This document shows positions 6,456-13,239 of a stretch of DNA of 13,357 nucleotides, one piece after another. The stretch lies in assembly GCA_900315975.1 (NCBI GenBank), contig ONBA01000045.1, positions 1 to 13,357 on the forward strand, in the 5' to 3' direction. Both the position numbers and the translations under genes were made by a program. The notes beneath the pieces are model-generated. The model was not told where the DNA came from. It searched no databases and saw only the letters and a program-made list of their open reading frames with translations. Each line of letters opens with the position of its first letter. The first letter of the stretch is position 1. Origin of the DNA: an uncultured Ruminococcus sp. GTDB taxonomy: Bacteria > Bacillota_A > Clostridia > Oscillospirales > Ruminococcaceae.

Positions 6456-8129
6456 CTATTCGTTTTCGGCGAGATATTTCTCCACTCTGTCGTTAAGTAT
6501 GTCTATGCACTGGTCGGGAGTGCGCTCGCCGTTATAAATATAGGCAAATTCTTCTTTTATTATTGATTTGACATCGTCATAAACAAACGGTTCGACCTTA
6601 ACAGACTGTATATAATTGTAAAGCTGATCTACACGCTTCTGTGTTATGAGTTTGCCTGCGTTTGTCATTGTTCCTTTTTCTTTATCCCATGAAATAAACT
6701 GTGAATAGATATTATCGCTGGCATTCGTTATCCTTGTATTGTACTGCTCGTCAAGCACAGCCTTTGATACAGGACTGTTTTTCAAAACATAACTTAGAAA
6801 GTCCCACGCTCCCTCTTTATTGTCACTGCTTTTGTTGATACCGTACAGATTTTGGAATTCAGTTACCGCACCGCTGCCATTTTCACTGGGATATCCCACA
6901 AATGTCATATCATCTTCGCCGAACCACCCCCATGTTTCGGTTCCTTCAGCAGCACCAAGTCCCGTTATGGTAAGCCCTGAAACAAGCGCTTTGTCATTTA
7001 TCATAGCATACTGCATATCTAAAAAAAAGGAATCCTGATCTTCAACGCTCATACTGCTGACATTATGTCTTTCATTATCGGGGTAATCAAGAGCAAATTC
7101 AATAGCCTTTTTCAAGGCTGCATTATCAAAATTGCAAGTATTATTCTCTCTGTCAATACAATCATTCAGCAGCTTTTGTGCAGCATAATACGACATACTC
7201 TGACAATTATCACAAACAGAGCCTTGCCAGTAAAAAGATGTACTTTTCAGTATCTGCATATTATCAGGTATTGACTTTGCAGTTTCGATGAATCTGTCAA
7301 CAGTCCAGTTCTCTGCATCATTTCCGACAAATTTAGTCTTTGCTATTGCTGTGAATATTCTGTAATCCGTACCAATGAGAGGCAGCTTACCGTTAACATC
7401 AAAGCCGTCAAGCATATTTGAAAGTATCTCTCCGCGCTTTATACCGTTATAATTATCCATTAATCCATACATATCTTCAAACATATCAAGATAAATAAGA
7501 CCGTTCATAAAACTGTTGTCACCATAGATAATATCCGGTGCATCTCCGCTGATAATGTCGAGTTTCAGCTTCTGTTTTTCTTGCGAGTAATCATAGTTCA
7601 CGTCATTTTTTTTAGCATTGTTGTTATCCGTAATATCAGTATATTTTACCAGCTTCAAAGTATATTTTTCCTGACTTTTGTTGTACTTAGTAATCAATGA
7701 CTCAATATCAGGATTGTAACAAAGCAAGCCAATAGTAACGACCTGCTTTCCGTTTGTATCGGTAGGCAGAGTGCTTTCCGCCACACTTGAAGCAGGTTCA
7801 GGCTTGTCCTTCTTCATCGACTTTACAACAGCAAAGCCTCCTGCAAGTCCGCCGACAATGACAAGCGCCGTCACTGTTGCACGGACCGGCTTCAACCACT
7901 TTCGTTTCATATTACCAGCTCCAGTCAATTTGTATTCATAGTATTCTTCATTGTCAGAGCTGTCCGGGATCACGCTGAGCTGCCTGTTATCGGCATTTCC
8001 GCAGCGCTTTTTGAGCCTCCGCAGGAGACCTTTGCGTTCAGTTTCGTCCACAGACGGACACATCTCCGCGATACGTCCGGCAGTTTTCAGATCGGCATTT
8101 TCAAGTATTTTCAGATCAAGCTTTTTCAT
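6456..8129 (-). CDS. Anti-sigma-like segment fused through a membrane helix to an ABC solute-binding domain
   Basis: A 557-aa protein. Residues 1-80 are charged and apparently cytoplasmic, with no signal peptide; 83-102 form one membrane helix; 129-557 are an extracellular family-1 solute-binding domain. Family features are a first strand QVVTIGLLCYNPDIESLITK, GDAPDII near residue 180, a Trp-rich hinge ENWTVDRFIETAKSIP, and VGYPSENGSG. Ordinary Gram-positive binding proteins are lipoproteins whose signal peptide begins at residue 1; this one has about 80 extra residues before its helix and no lipobox. Its start (ATG, GGAGG five bases upstream) lies 12 bases after an ECF-like sigma gene, the usual place for an anti-sigma factor. 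The short motif SVDETE...RRLKK resembles the cytoplasmic part of the other anti-sigma-like protein here (SDKEAE...KRFRK). No HxxxCxxC zinc motif is seen. Anti-sigma function is inferred from position and topology. Confidence 0.85.
   Translation of the reverse strand: MKKLDLKILENADLKTAGRIAEMCPSVDETERKGLLRRLKKRCGNADNRQLSVIPDSSDNEEYYEYKLTGAGNMKRKWLKPVRATVTALVIVGGLAGGFAVVKSMKKDKPEPASSVAESTLPTDTNGKQVVTIGLLCYNPDIESLITKYNKSQEKYTLKLVKYTDITDNNNAKKNDVNYDYSQEKQKLKLDIISGDAPDIIYGDNSFMNGLIYLDMFEDMYGLMDNYNGIKRGEILSNMLDGFDVNGKLPLIGTDYRIFTAIAKTKFVGNDAENWTVDRFIETAKSIPDNMQILKSTSFYWQGSVCDNCQSMSYYAAQKLLNDCIDRENNTCNFDNAALKKAIEFALDYPDNERHNVSSMSVEDQDSFFLDMQYAMINDKALVSGLTITGLGAAEGTETWGWFGEDDMTFVGYPSENGSGAVTEFQNLYGINKSSDNKEGAWDFLSYVLKNSPVSKAVLDEQYNTRITNASDNIYSQFISWDKEKGTMTNAGKLITQKRVDQLYNYIQSVKVEPFVYDDVKSIIKEEFAYIYNGERTPDQCIDILNDRVEKYLAENE
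7908..7922 (-). promoter_or_regulatory. Possible internal translation start within the fusion gene
   Basis: Codon 74 is ATG (7910-7908), preceded on the minus strand by GGAG (7922-7919) with 8 bases between. Initiation here would give MKRKWLKPVRATVTALVIVG, a basic segment followed directly by the membrane helix. The product would be a membrane-anchored binding protein without the cytoplasmic segment. The match may be chance. Confidence 0.25.
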
Positions 8130-8141
8130 ACTGACCTCCGT

Positions 8142-8705
8142 TCATATCGTGATATCGTTGTCCGCAAGAAGCTTCCGCAGTTTTTTCAGCGCCCTGCTGC
8201 ACCTTACCCGCACTGTTATCGGTGAAAGATGCACGAGCCTCGATATCTCCAGCGCATTTCTCCCGTAGAAGAACTTCTCGAGGATTATCACGGAATCCGG
8301 TTTGCCGAGACTTTCTATCAGGTCAAGAAGTATGCCGCGGATTTCATTCTGCTCGGTCATTTCGCTCACATTTTCCCCGGAGGCTATTGTCTCTGTGCTC
8401 TCATCATCAAGGGAAACGCTTGTGTTCTTTCTGCACAGTCTGCGGTGATAATCTGCCGCTTTCCTGAATGCGACAGTCCCGATAAAGCCCTTGATATCGC
8501 CGTTCAGCTCTGCTTTAGTGTCATACGAGGAGAAAACGTCCATGAACACATCAACGACGCACTCGCCTGTGTCCTCACGGCTGCCGCAGCTTCTCAGGCG
8601 GTTGTAGACGACAGCGTAGACGTAGTTCAGGTACTCGTCGAACAATTTCCGCTGCGCTGTTGACTTGTCCTTTTCCAGCAGCATACGGTACTCGCTGTGA
8701 GTCAT
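8142..8705 (-). CDS. ECF-like RNA polymerase sigma factor (pair with the binding-domain fusion)
   Basis: A 187-aa group 4 (ECF-type) sigma factor with only regions 2 and 4. Region 2 covers roughly residues 20-95 (FDEYLNYVYAVVYNRLR; ECVVDVFMDVFSSYD; GDIKGFIGTVAFRKAADYHR). Region 4 is at the C-terminus, with NALEISRLVHLSPITVRVRC as its helix-turn-helix and SRALKKLRKLL after it. The frame extends 11 codons further to a GTG, but ATG at 8705-8703 has AGAGAGGAG seven bases upstream and is preferred. It would direct RNA polymerase to an unknown regulon. It is followed by the anti-sigma-like/binding-domain fusion and preceded by an 89-base spacer, the largest inside the cluster, so it may have its own promoter. 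Confidence 0.9.
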   Translation of the reverse strand: MTHSEYRMLLEKDKSTAQRKLFDEYLNYVYAVVYNRLRSCGSREDTGECVVDVFMDVFSSYDTKAELNGDIKGFIGTVAFRKAADYHRRLCRKNTSVSLDDESTETIASGENVSEMTEQNEIRGILLDLIESLGKPDSVIILEKFFYGRNALEISRLVHLSPITVRVRCSRALKKLRKLLADNDITI

Positions 8706-8794
8706 CGGTTCACTCCTCTCTGTTATGAATGCATTCACTTATATATTCTTACTGAATACAAAAAGTGTTACAGGAGCAAATTTATTTTTATTAT
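8706..8794 (-). promoter_or_regulatory. Leader of the second sigma gene: possible ECF promoter and palindrome
   Basis: This 89-base gap is AT-rich. On the minus strand TGTAAC (8772-8767) matches the AAC core of ECF -35 boxes (B. subtilis SigX uses TGTAAC), but no convincing ECF -10 box follows at 16-17 bases. A perfect 12-bp palindrome, TGAATGCATTCA (8726-8737), lies between it and the ribosome binding site AGAGAGGAG (8721-8713). No terminator hairpin for the preceding gene is seen, so readthrough from upstream is likely. Confidence 0.3.
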
Positions 8795-9919
8795 TTAACT
8801 TTCCATTTCTACATCTGCATATATTTCGTTTATGTCTAATTCCAGCTCACTTACCGGCGGAAAAATGCCGCTTTCATCGGGCATACCGTGCTTGCAGCTC
8901 TTGTCCCAGAACCGAGCAGTGACCTTTCCGGCGCCGACAGGTTGGAAACAGCGTATCTCAAAGCCGTCCACATAGTCCGGAGGGTCGGTCAGGAAGAACT
9001 CCTTGAGGCTGCTGCCGTTCTCATCGAAAAGTCCGCACGAGAACTTCTCGTCAGACCGGAAGCCCACTATCATCATTGCCGGAGACACCTCATAGCACCG
9101 TACAGCAAAACCGTCCTCTTCGACCGTAAGCTCCTTCCTGTGACGCAAGGAAGCGTTCGGAACTACAGGAACAGACAGTGAGAAACCGCTGCTTTCCTTT
9201 GCACTGTCATCCATGTAATGTGCGAGTTCCCTCACCGCCGCTACCTTTATATTAAGGGTTGCAGGCTCCTTTATCTCCTTGCCGTCAAAATTGATGAGCT
9301 GGATAGTTCCGCTGAATTTGTTGGTATTTCCCTCTTCGAGTTTCATCTCGCCGTACACCCACGCCGGATGCTTCTTGGGATCGGCAAAGTTCTCATAGGT
9401 CTCTCCGTTGACATCTATTGTGAAGTAAACGAATTTCAGGAGATGCTTCCCGTCTGGATTTCCGTCCTTAAGGCTTCCGGAAAGACTGATGATAGTGGTG
9501 CAGCCGTCACAGTAGACCTCCTCGACCTTCGCTGAGAGATTATCGCCCTCAGCCTTCAGCAGCTCCGGCATATTCTCTGCGTTGTCGGCTATGCTGTCAT
9601 AGTCGTAGCGGTTCTCGTATTTGTCAATGGGAAGAGTAGTTCCGTTCCACTCAAAGGTTTGCTTCTGTGTACTGTTAAGCCCGCTGAAAACGCCGAATTT
9701 TGCAGCGCCTACGGTTGCTGTACCGATACACCCGGCAGTGACCACTGCGGCGATAAGTATAACGCTCAAACGCGGTCTGCGAAATGATCTTGACGTCCGT
9801 TCATTCTTGTCCTTGCGGAAGCGCTTCATTATATCCTCAGCTTCCTTATCGCTTATACGTTCTGACGGAGGCAGCTCTGCCGAATTGTTGTTAAGGATTT
9901 GATACAGTAAATCTTTCAT
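8795..9919 (-). CDS. Membrane-anchored anti-sigma-like protein with large extracellular domain
   Basis: A 374-aa protein: a short cytoplasmic segment (about 1-48) with ISDKEAEDIMKRFRKDK, a basic stretch, one membrane helix (about 51-73, LSVILIAAVVTAGCIGTATV) and some 300 extracellular residues rich in beta-type sequence. The layout fits the DUF4179-like putative anti-sigma factors that accompany ECF sigma genes in clostridia. That family call is by organisation and should be checked. ATG at 9919 is preferred over the GTG just upstream because AAGGAGG lies seven bases before it. It overlaps the sigma stop codon as TGATG, so the two are made in fixed ratio, as is usual for sigma/anti-sigma pairs. 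Six cysteines are scattered through the protein, including CDGC in the extracellular part. The ligand is unknown. Confidence 0.8.
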   Translation of the reverse strand: MKDLLYQILNNNSAELPPSERISDKEAEDIMKRFRKDKNERTSRSFRRPRLSVILIAAVVTAGCIGTATVGAAKFGVFSGLNSTQKQTFEWNGTTLPIDKYENRYDYDSIADNAENMPELLKAEGDNLSAKVEEVYCDGCTTIISLSGSLKDGNPDGKHLLKFVYFTIDVNGETYENFADPKKHPAWVYGEMKLEEGNTNKFSGTIQLINFDGKEIKEPATLNIKVAAVRELAHYMDDSAKESSGFSLSVPVVPNASLRHRKELTVEEDGFAVRCYEVSPAMMIVGFRSDEKFSCGLFDENGSSLKEFFLTDPPDYVDGFEIRCFQPVGAGKVTARFWDKSCKHGMPDESGIFPPVSELELDINEIYADVEMES

Positions 9920-10470
9920 CACTTTTCCTCCTTCCGGAAATAGCCTGGGAAATGCCTGATAATCTTTTTCTTTCCTCTTGATATGTGGTTATACAGAACG
10001 TCCGGGGACTTTCCCAACTGCTCTGCTGCTTCGCCGACGCTTTCGCCCTTCCAGAAGATGCGGATGAAAAGTGCCCTGTCCTCCTCGCTGAGGCATGAGA
10101 CCAGCTCCGTGAAAAAGCCGTCGAATACCTCGTTTCCAGTAAGCCTCGATGTATCCGCGATGTCCATTTCATCAATATCCTCCATAGGCTCAAGCCGTTT
10201 GAGGACTCTGAGTTTGTCAAGGGCAGCGTATTTCGCTATCGCTGCCGCCCAGCTCTCAAATCTGCCCCTTTCCCGGCTGTAGCTTCCGATATGCTCCCAT
10301 ATCTTCAGTATAACGTCATACAGACATTCCTCGGCATCCTCCGGATAGACGTAGAGTATGCGGTTTATGACCGCTTTCAGCAAGCCGGCATATTCCCTGA
10401 CGACATATTCCAGAGCTTTCTCGTTCTTACGCTGCAATTCCGCCAGAAAATTCTCAGCTGTTATCTTCAA
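9919..10470 (-). CDS. ECF-like RNA polymerase sigma factor with TTG start
   Basis: A 183-aa sigma factor with regions 2 and 4 only. Region 2 includes ALEYVVREYAGLLKAVINRI, DAEECLYDVILKIWEHIGSY and RFESWAAAIAKYAALDKLR; region 4 includes LSEEDRALFIRIFWKGESVG and the helix-turn-helix AAEQLGKSPDVLYNHISRG. The start codon is TTG (10470-10468): a near-perfect AAGGAGGTG lies five bases upstream and no in-frame ATG occurs until well inside region 2. It begins 35 bases after the large lipoprotein gene, with no room for a conventional promoter, and its stop overlaps the start of its likely anti-sigma partner. It is clearly diverged from the second sigma in the cluster, so it probably reads different promoters. 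Confidence 0.9.
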   Translation of the reverse strand: MKITAENFLAELQRKNEKALEYVVREYAGLLKAVINRILYVYPEDAEECLYDVILKIWEHIGSYSRERGRFESWAAAIAKYAALDKLRVLKRLEPMEDIDEMDIADTSRLTGNEVFDGFFTELVSCLSEEDRALFIRIFWKGESVGEAAEQLGKSPDVLYNHISRGKKKIIRHFPGYFRKEEK

Positions 10471-10484
10471 GCCGGCACCTCCTT
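10468..10484 (-). promoter_or_regulatory. Strong ribosome binding site that fixes the TTG start of the first sigma gene
   Basis: On the minus strand AAGGAGGTG (10484-10476) is followed by five bases and TTG (10470-10468). The pairing of an excellent Shine-Dalgarno sequence with a weak start codon suggests deliberately limited sigma synthesis. Confidence 0.75.
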
Positions 10485-10505
10485 ATTTGTTCTTGATTTC
10501 ACCGC

Positions 10506-12932
10506 TTATGACTGCTCGCTCACAAGTATCGAGCAGCGGTTTTGTATCATTTCAGCCGCTTGCTCCGCGGTGCAGTCTCCGGCAAAATACGCGGAAGCCT
10601 CCTCCCAGCATATATCCCTTACTTCGGTGCTGTAGCTTCCTTCGATAGTCTTACAGCTCAGGATATAGCGCTCATAATCATCGCGTTCTTCCTTTGTCAA
10701 AGGGTAATATGATCTTCCAAGTCTATACTCGGGCTTTGAATCGACCTGAACCACTTCGCCTTTCTCAGCATCGTATTCGTACATGAACATGGTATTGTCC
10801 ATCTGCTTTTCAAAAACATCTCTTCGAGGCGAATAGCATACGATGTTTTTTAAATACCCCATTTTTGCCTCAATGTCTTCATCGGGCAGCTCACCCTGAA
10901 ATTCTTCAGTCAGGAAGCTGCGCACAAACTGCCATGCGCCCTCCTTATCGGGACAGGTGTTGAGTATCGCAAAATATCCGCGGATGTCCAGCTTGCCGCC
11001 GCTCCCATTTTCCGAGGGATAGCCTGCAAACATAACATCTTCCCCTGCTTCAATATCTCTTACATATCTTATATCATTGTCATAGCCAAATTCGACCGTT
11101 TTAAAAAGAGCACGATCATTCGCCCACCATGTAGCCCTGTCAGCATAGTAATTTCTATGTCCCTCCGGGTCTGATAACTTGTCCGGCGAATCAAGCTTTT
11201 CAATAAATCTTCCCACGAATTTCAGCATTTTTATAAATTCTTCGCTGTCAAAATGACATTCGGCTTTATCATAGTCGATAAGGCTGTCCATGCCCGTAAG
11301 GAAACGGTTCAGCATGAATACTCTCTCATTGTTATTGTAAAGCTGGTCGGCTGATGCAGGTGCGTTATCGAAAAACTCTATCATCTCGTCCATAGTCCAG
11401 TTTTCTCTCTGACCATACTTTTTCTTGACAAGAAGCGTCTCGACGCAGAATTCCAGCGGAAGTGCATATATCCTGCCCTCATTGTCCTCAAGTGCTTCTA
11501 TAACATTCGGGAGAAGCGTTTCGCGGTTCACATCGGGGTCGTTCTCCATGAACTTGCTCAAATCAGCATACGCACCTTTTCCGGCAAGTGTTTGTATCAG
11601 ATCGTAATCACTTGTGATTATTATATCCGGTGCATCGCCTGTGATAATGTCGCGCTTGTACTGTTCGTAGGCACCGGTATTGTTCCAGTCGTTTTCTGCA
11701 TTGTAGCCGTCATAGCTCTTTAACTGAAAACGGTAGTCGTCCCTGCCACTGTTTATGGCACTGAACTTATCTCTTTCATACATTATCGTATTGCCGATGA
11801 CTGTATATGTCAGCAGCTTTGTCTCTGTACCTTCGCCCTCCTCATAGGGAGTAAGCCTGTAAAAGCCGGAGGATTTACCGTTGCCGTTGTTCCGGAAATA
11901 GCCGATATAGTCCTCTTCTCCGTATGGCGCAAGTGGCATCGAAGCAAGGTCACAATCTGCCCATTTGAGTATGGGTTCAGCTTCGCCGTTGTCCCTGACG
12001 CCGAATAAGCCTTCTGCTTCTGGATATACCAAACGGTAATCACCCCTGCCTCCGCAGGCTCTTTCAGTTATGCCGCTGGTAGAAGTTTCAATGGTATAGA
12101 CCGATTCGCCGGGCTTATTCGCGGAAGTATCGAATTCCCGGAAAAGTGTGCGGGTCTTTGTTCCACTTTCAGTCTCAACATTTCCGCTGCTCACAAGGAT
12201 CAGCTTGCCGTCACGGTCGCGGAAGAAGTAACAGGTGTTGTATAGGCCGTTGGAGGTGTTCTGCCTCTCGCTGCTGTCCGGCTCATATACAAGCTCAGCC
12301 TTGCCTTCCGGATTGATTTTCAGTATCCTCAGCTCGCTGCTGACCATGAGCAGTGAGCCGTCCTCAGCGGCTTCCGACAGCCTGAACTCGAGCATTCCCT
12401 CATCGTCAAAGTACGGTGAGAGGTCAACGCTCCCGGACTTCGATTTCAGTACGCCGTCCGTACCGTATACAGCGTAACAGAAGGTGTTGCCGCTCCTGTC
12501 AGACGAGTTGTCCGCATTGCTCCCGTCAGAGCACTCCACCAACGCGAAGATGTCCCCGGAGCCTGAAAAGCAGTATTGTGCATAGACCTCCGTCCCGGTG
12601 AAGTCCTTCCTGAGATCGGGTGTTATGTCTGTATAGGACGAGAGATCGGACGCGTACCTGTAAATGTGGAGCCCGTCGTTCCTGCTCATGCTCGAACCGA
12701 CTGCGAGCCATGTACCGTCCTGCATTTCTTCAAGACTGCTGAAGCTGTAAACATCATCGGATTTCAGAAGCTCAGCCTTGTAGGAATTGCTGTAAATAAT
12801 CTCCGCTGTCCTTGGTATATGCTCTTTGTCAGATGATGTTTCGTCAGAAGTGCTTCCTGACTTGCCTACGGAACACGAACAGACAGATGCGAACAGTGCA
12901 GTAGCAGATAATAATGCGATAACTTTTTTCAT
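10506..12932 (-). CDS. Lipoprotein with propeller-like N-terminal half and solute-binding C-terminal half
   Basis: An 808-aa secreted lipoprotein, about twice the length of an ordinary binding protein. A signal peptide ends in the lipobox V-C-S-C, with lipidated Cys20. Residues 21-40 are a Ser/Asp-rich linker. Residues about 45-365 contain repeated short beta segments with Asp-Gly turns (QDGTWLAVGS, EDGSLLMVSS, DRDGKLILVSSG, GDYRLVYPEAEGLF), typical of a beta-propeller. Residues about 373-808 are a family-1 solute-binding domain sharing GDAPDII, ENWTMDEMIEFF, AGYPSENGSG and CPDKEGAWQFV with the fusion protein at 6456-8129. GGAGG seven bases before the ATG supports the start. It is probably the first gene of the cluster and may be the importer's binding protein, the extracellular partner of the sensors, or both. 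The propeller's ligand is not evident. Confidence 0.88.
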   Translation of the reverse strand: MKKVIALLSATALFASVCSCSVGKSGSTSDETSSDKEHIPRTAEIIYSNSYKAELLKSDDVYSFSSLEEMQDGTWLAVGSSMSRNDGLHIYRYASDLSSYTDITPDLRKDFTGTEVYAQYCFSGSGDIFALVECSDGSNADNSSDRSGNTFCYAVYGTDGVLKSKSGSVDLSPYFDDEGMLEFRLSEAAEDGSLLMVSSELRILKINPEGKAELVYEPDSSERQNTSNGLYNTCYFFRDRDGKLILVSSGNVETESGTKTRTLFREFDTSANKPGESVYTIETSTSGITERACGGRGDYRLVYPEAEGLFGVRDNGEAEPILKWADCDLASMPLAPYGEEDYIGYFRNNGNGKSSGFYRLTPYEEGEGTETKLLTYTVIGNTIMYERDKFSAINSGRDDYRFQLKSYDGYNAENDWNNTGAYEQYKRDIITGDAPDIIITSDYDLIQTLAGKGAYADLSKFMENDPDVNRETLLPNVIEALEDNEGRIYALPLEFCVETLLVKKKYGQRENWTMDEMIEFFDNAPASADQLYNNNERVFMLNRFLTGMDSLIDYDKAECHFDSEEFIKMLKFVGRFIEKLDSPDKLSDPEGHRNYYADRATWWANDRALFKTVEFGYDNDIRYVRDIEAGEDVMFAGYPSENGSGGKLDIRGYFAILNTCPDKEGAWQFVRSFLTEEFQGELPDEDIEAKMGYLKNIVCYSPRRDVFEKQMDNTMFMYEYDAEKGEVVQVDSKPEYRLGRSYYPLTKEERDDYERYILSCKTIEGSYSTEVRDICWEEASAYFAGDCTAEQAAEMIQNRCSILVSEQS

Positions 12933-13163
12933 GGTTGTTCCTCCCTGGAATGAAATGTTCTCTATTTGTTACTACGCTTTTTCAACTTCATTTCTATCAT
13001 ATTATCTCAAAAAAATCAAGTCCCTGTGACTGTTTTTACCGTCTGGCCCTGTGTTTTCCTTTACGGTATGCTTCAAATTCTGATATTATATATGGAACAA
13101 GCTTAAAAAATCCTACAATTTTCCTTTGCCAGGTGCAGAACTGATACTTAACTCATAACAAAC
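12933..13163 (-). other. Leader/intergenic region upstream of the cluster
   Basis: No gene is seen in these 231 bases. On the minus strand TATAAT (13090-13085) and TATGAT (13001-12996) are possible -10 boxes, but neither has a good -35 at the right distance; TTGATT at 13019-13014 is only 12 bases from the second. A 6-bp inverted repeat (TACCGT 13037-13042, ACGGTA 13063-13068) could form a leader hairpin. The promoter of the cluster probably lies here, possibly of an ECF or otherwise non-consensus type. Confidence 0.35.
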
Positions 13164-13192
13164 AAATCGTTCCCACATTGATGGAACGATTT
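13164..13192 (-). terminator. Strong hairpin terminator
   Basis: AAATCGTTCC (13164-13173) and GGAACGATTT (13183-13192) form a perfect 10-bp stem with a 9-base loop. The stem extends by CAAAC/GTTTG with one bulged base. Both outer arms are A/T-rich, so it can work in either direction. It starts 9 bases after the stop codon of the remnant at 13201-13239 and is best read as that gene's terminator. It also insulates the cluster from upstream transcription. Confidence 0.75.
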
Positions 13193-13200
13193 TGTTTGCA

Positions 13201-13239
13201 CTATTCATTCTCGGCGAGATAGAGACTTAGAGATTGTTC
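13201..13239 (-). pseudogene. Last codons of a second solute-binding protein gene (remnant)
   Basis: In the frame ending at TAG 13203-13201 the minus strand reads EQSLSLYLAENE then stop, with an in-frame TGA at 13242-13240. The last six residues YLAENE and the stop equal the end of the fusion protein at 6456-8129 (VEKYLAENE). Over those 21 bases 19 are identical, and both differences are at third codon positions. The hairpin terminator follows directly. This looks like the extreme 3' end of a paralogous binding-protein gene whose body has been lost or replaced. With so short a match, chance similarity is possible. Confidence 0.35.

Noticed and set aside
8229..8663. Long plus-strand frame (144 codons) opposite the second sigma gene
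   Set aside because: It lies wholly antisense to a well-supported sigma factor and has no start signals or family features.
8706..8738. Upstream GTG start for the second sigma factor
   Set aside because: The GTG at 8738 has no ribosome binding site, whereas AGAGAGGAG sits just before the ATG at 8705 and lies inside the would-be extension.
9920..9922. GTG start one codon upstream of the anti-sigma-like gene
   Set aside because: AAGGAGG is only four bases from this GTG but seven from the ATG at 9919, which also makes the usual TGATG overlap.
10983..11024. P-loop-like string ENGSGGKLD in the 808-aa protein
   Set aside because: It is the binding-protein motif GYPSENGSG, shared with the 557-aa fusion (SENGSGAVTE), in an extracellular domain; there is no Walker B or ABC signature.
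12935..13144. Plus-strand frames of 67-69 codons upstream of the cluster
   Set aside because: Hydrophobic, Phe/Ser/Cys-rich translations from T-rich leader DNA, without ribosome binding sites; no sign of real coding.
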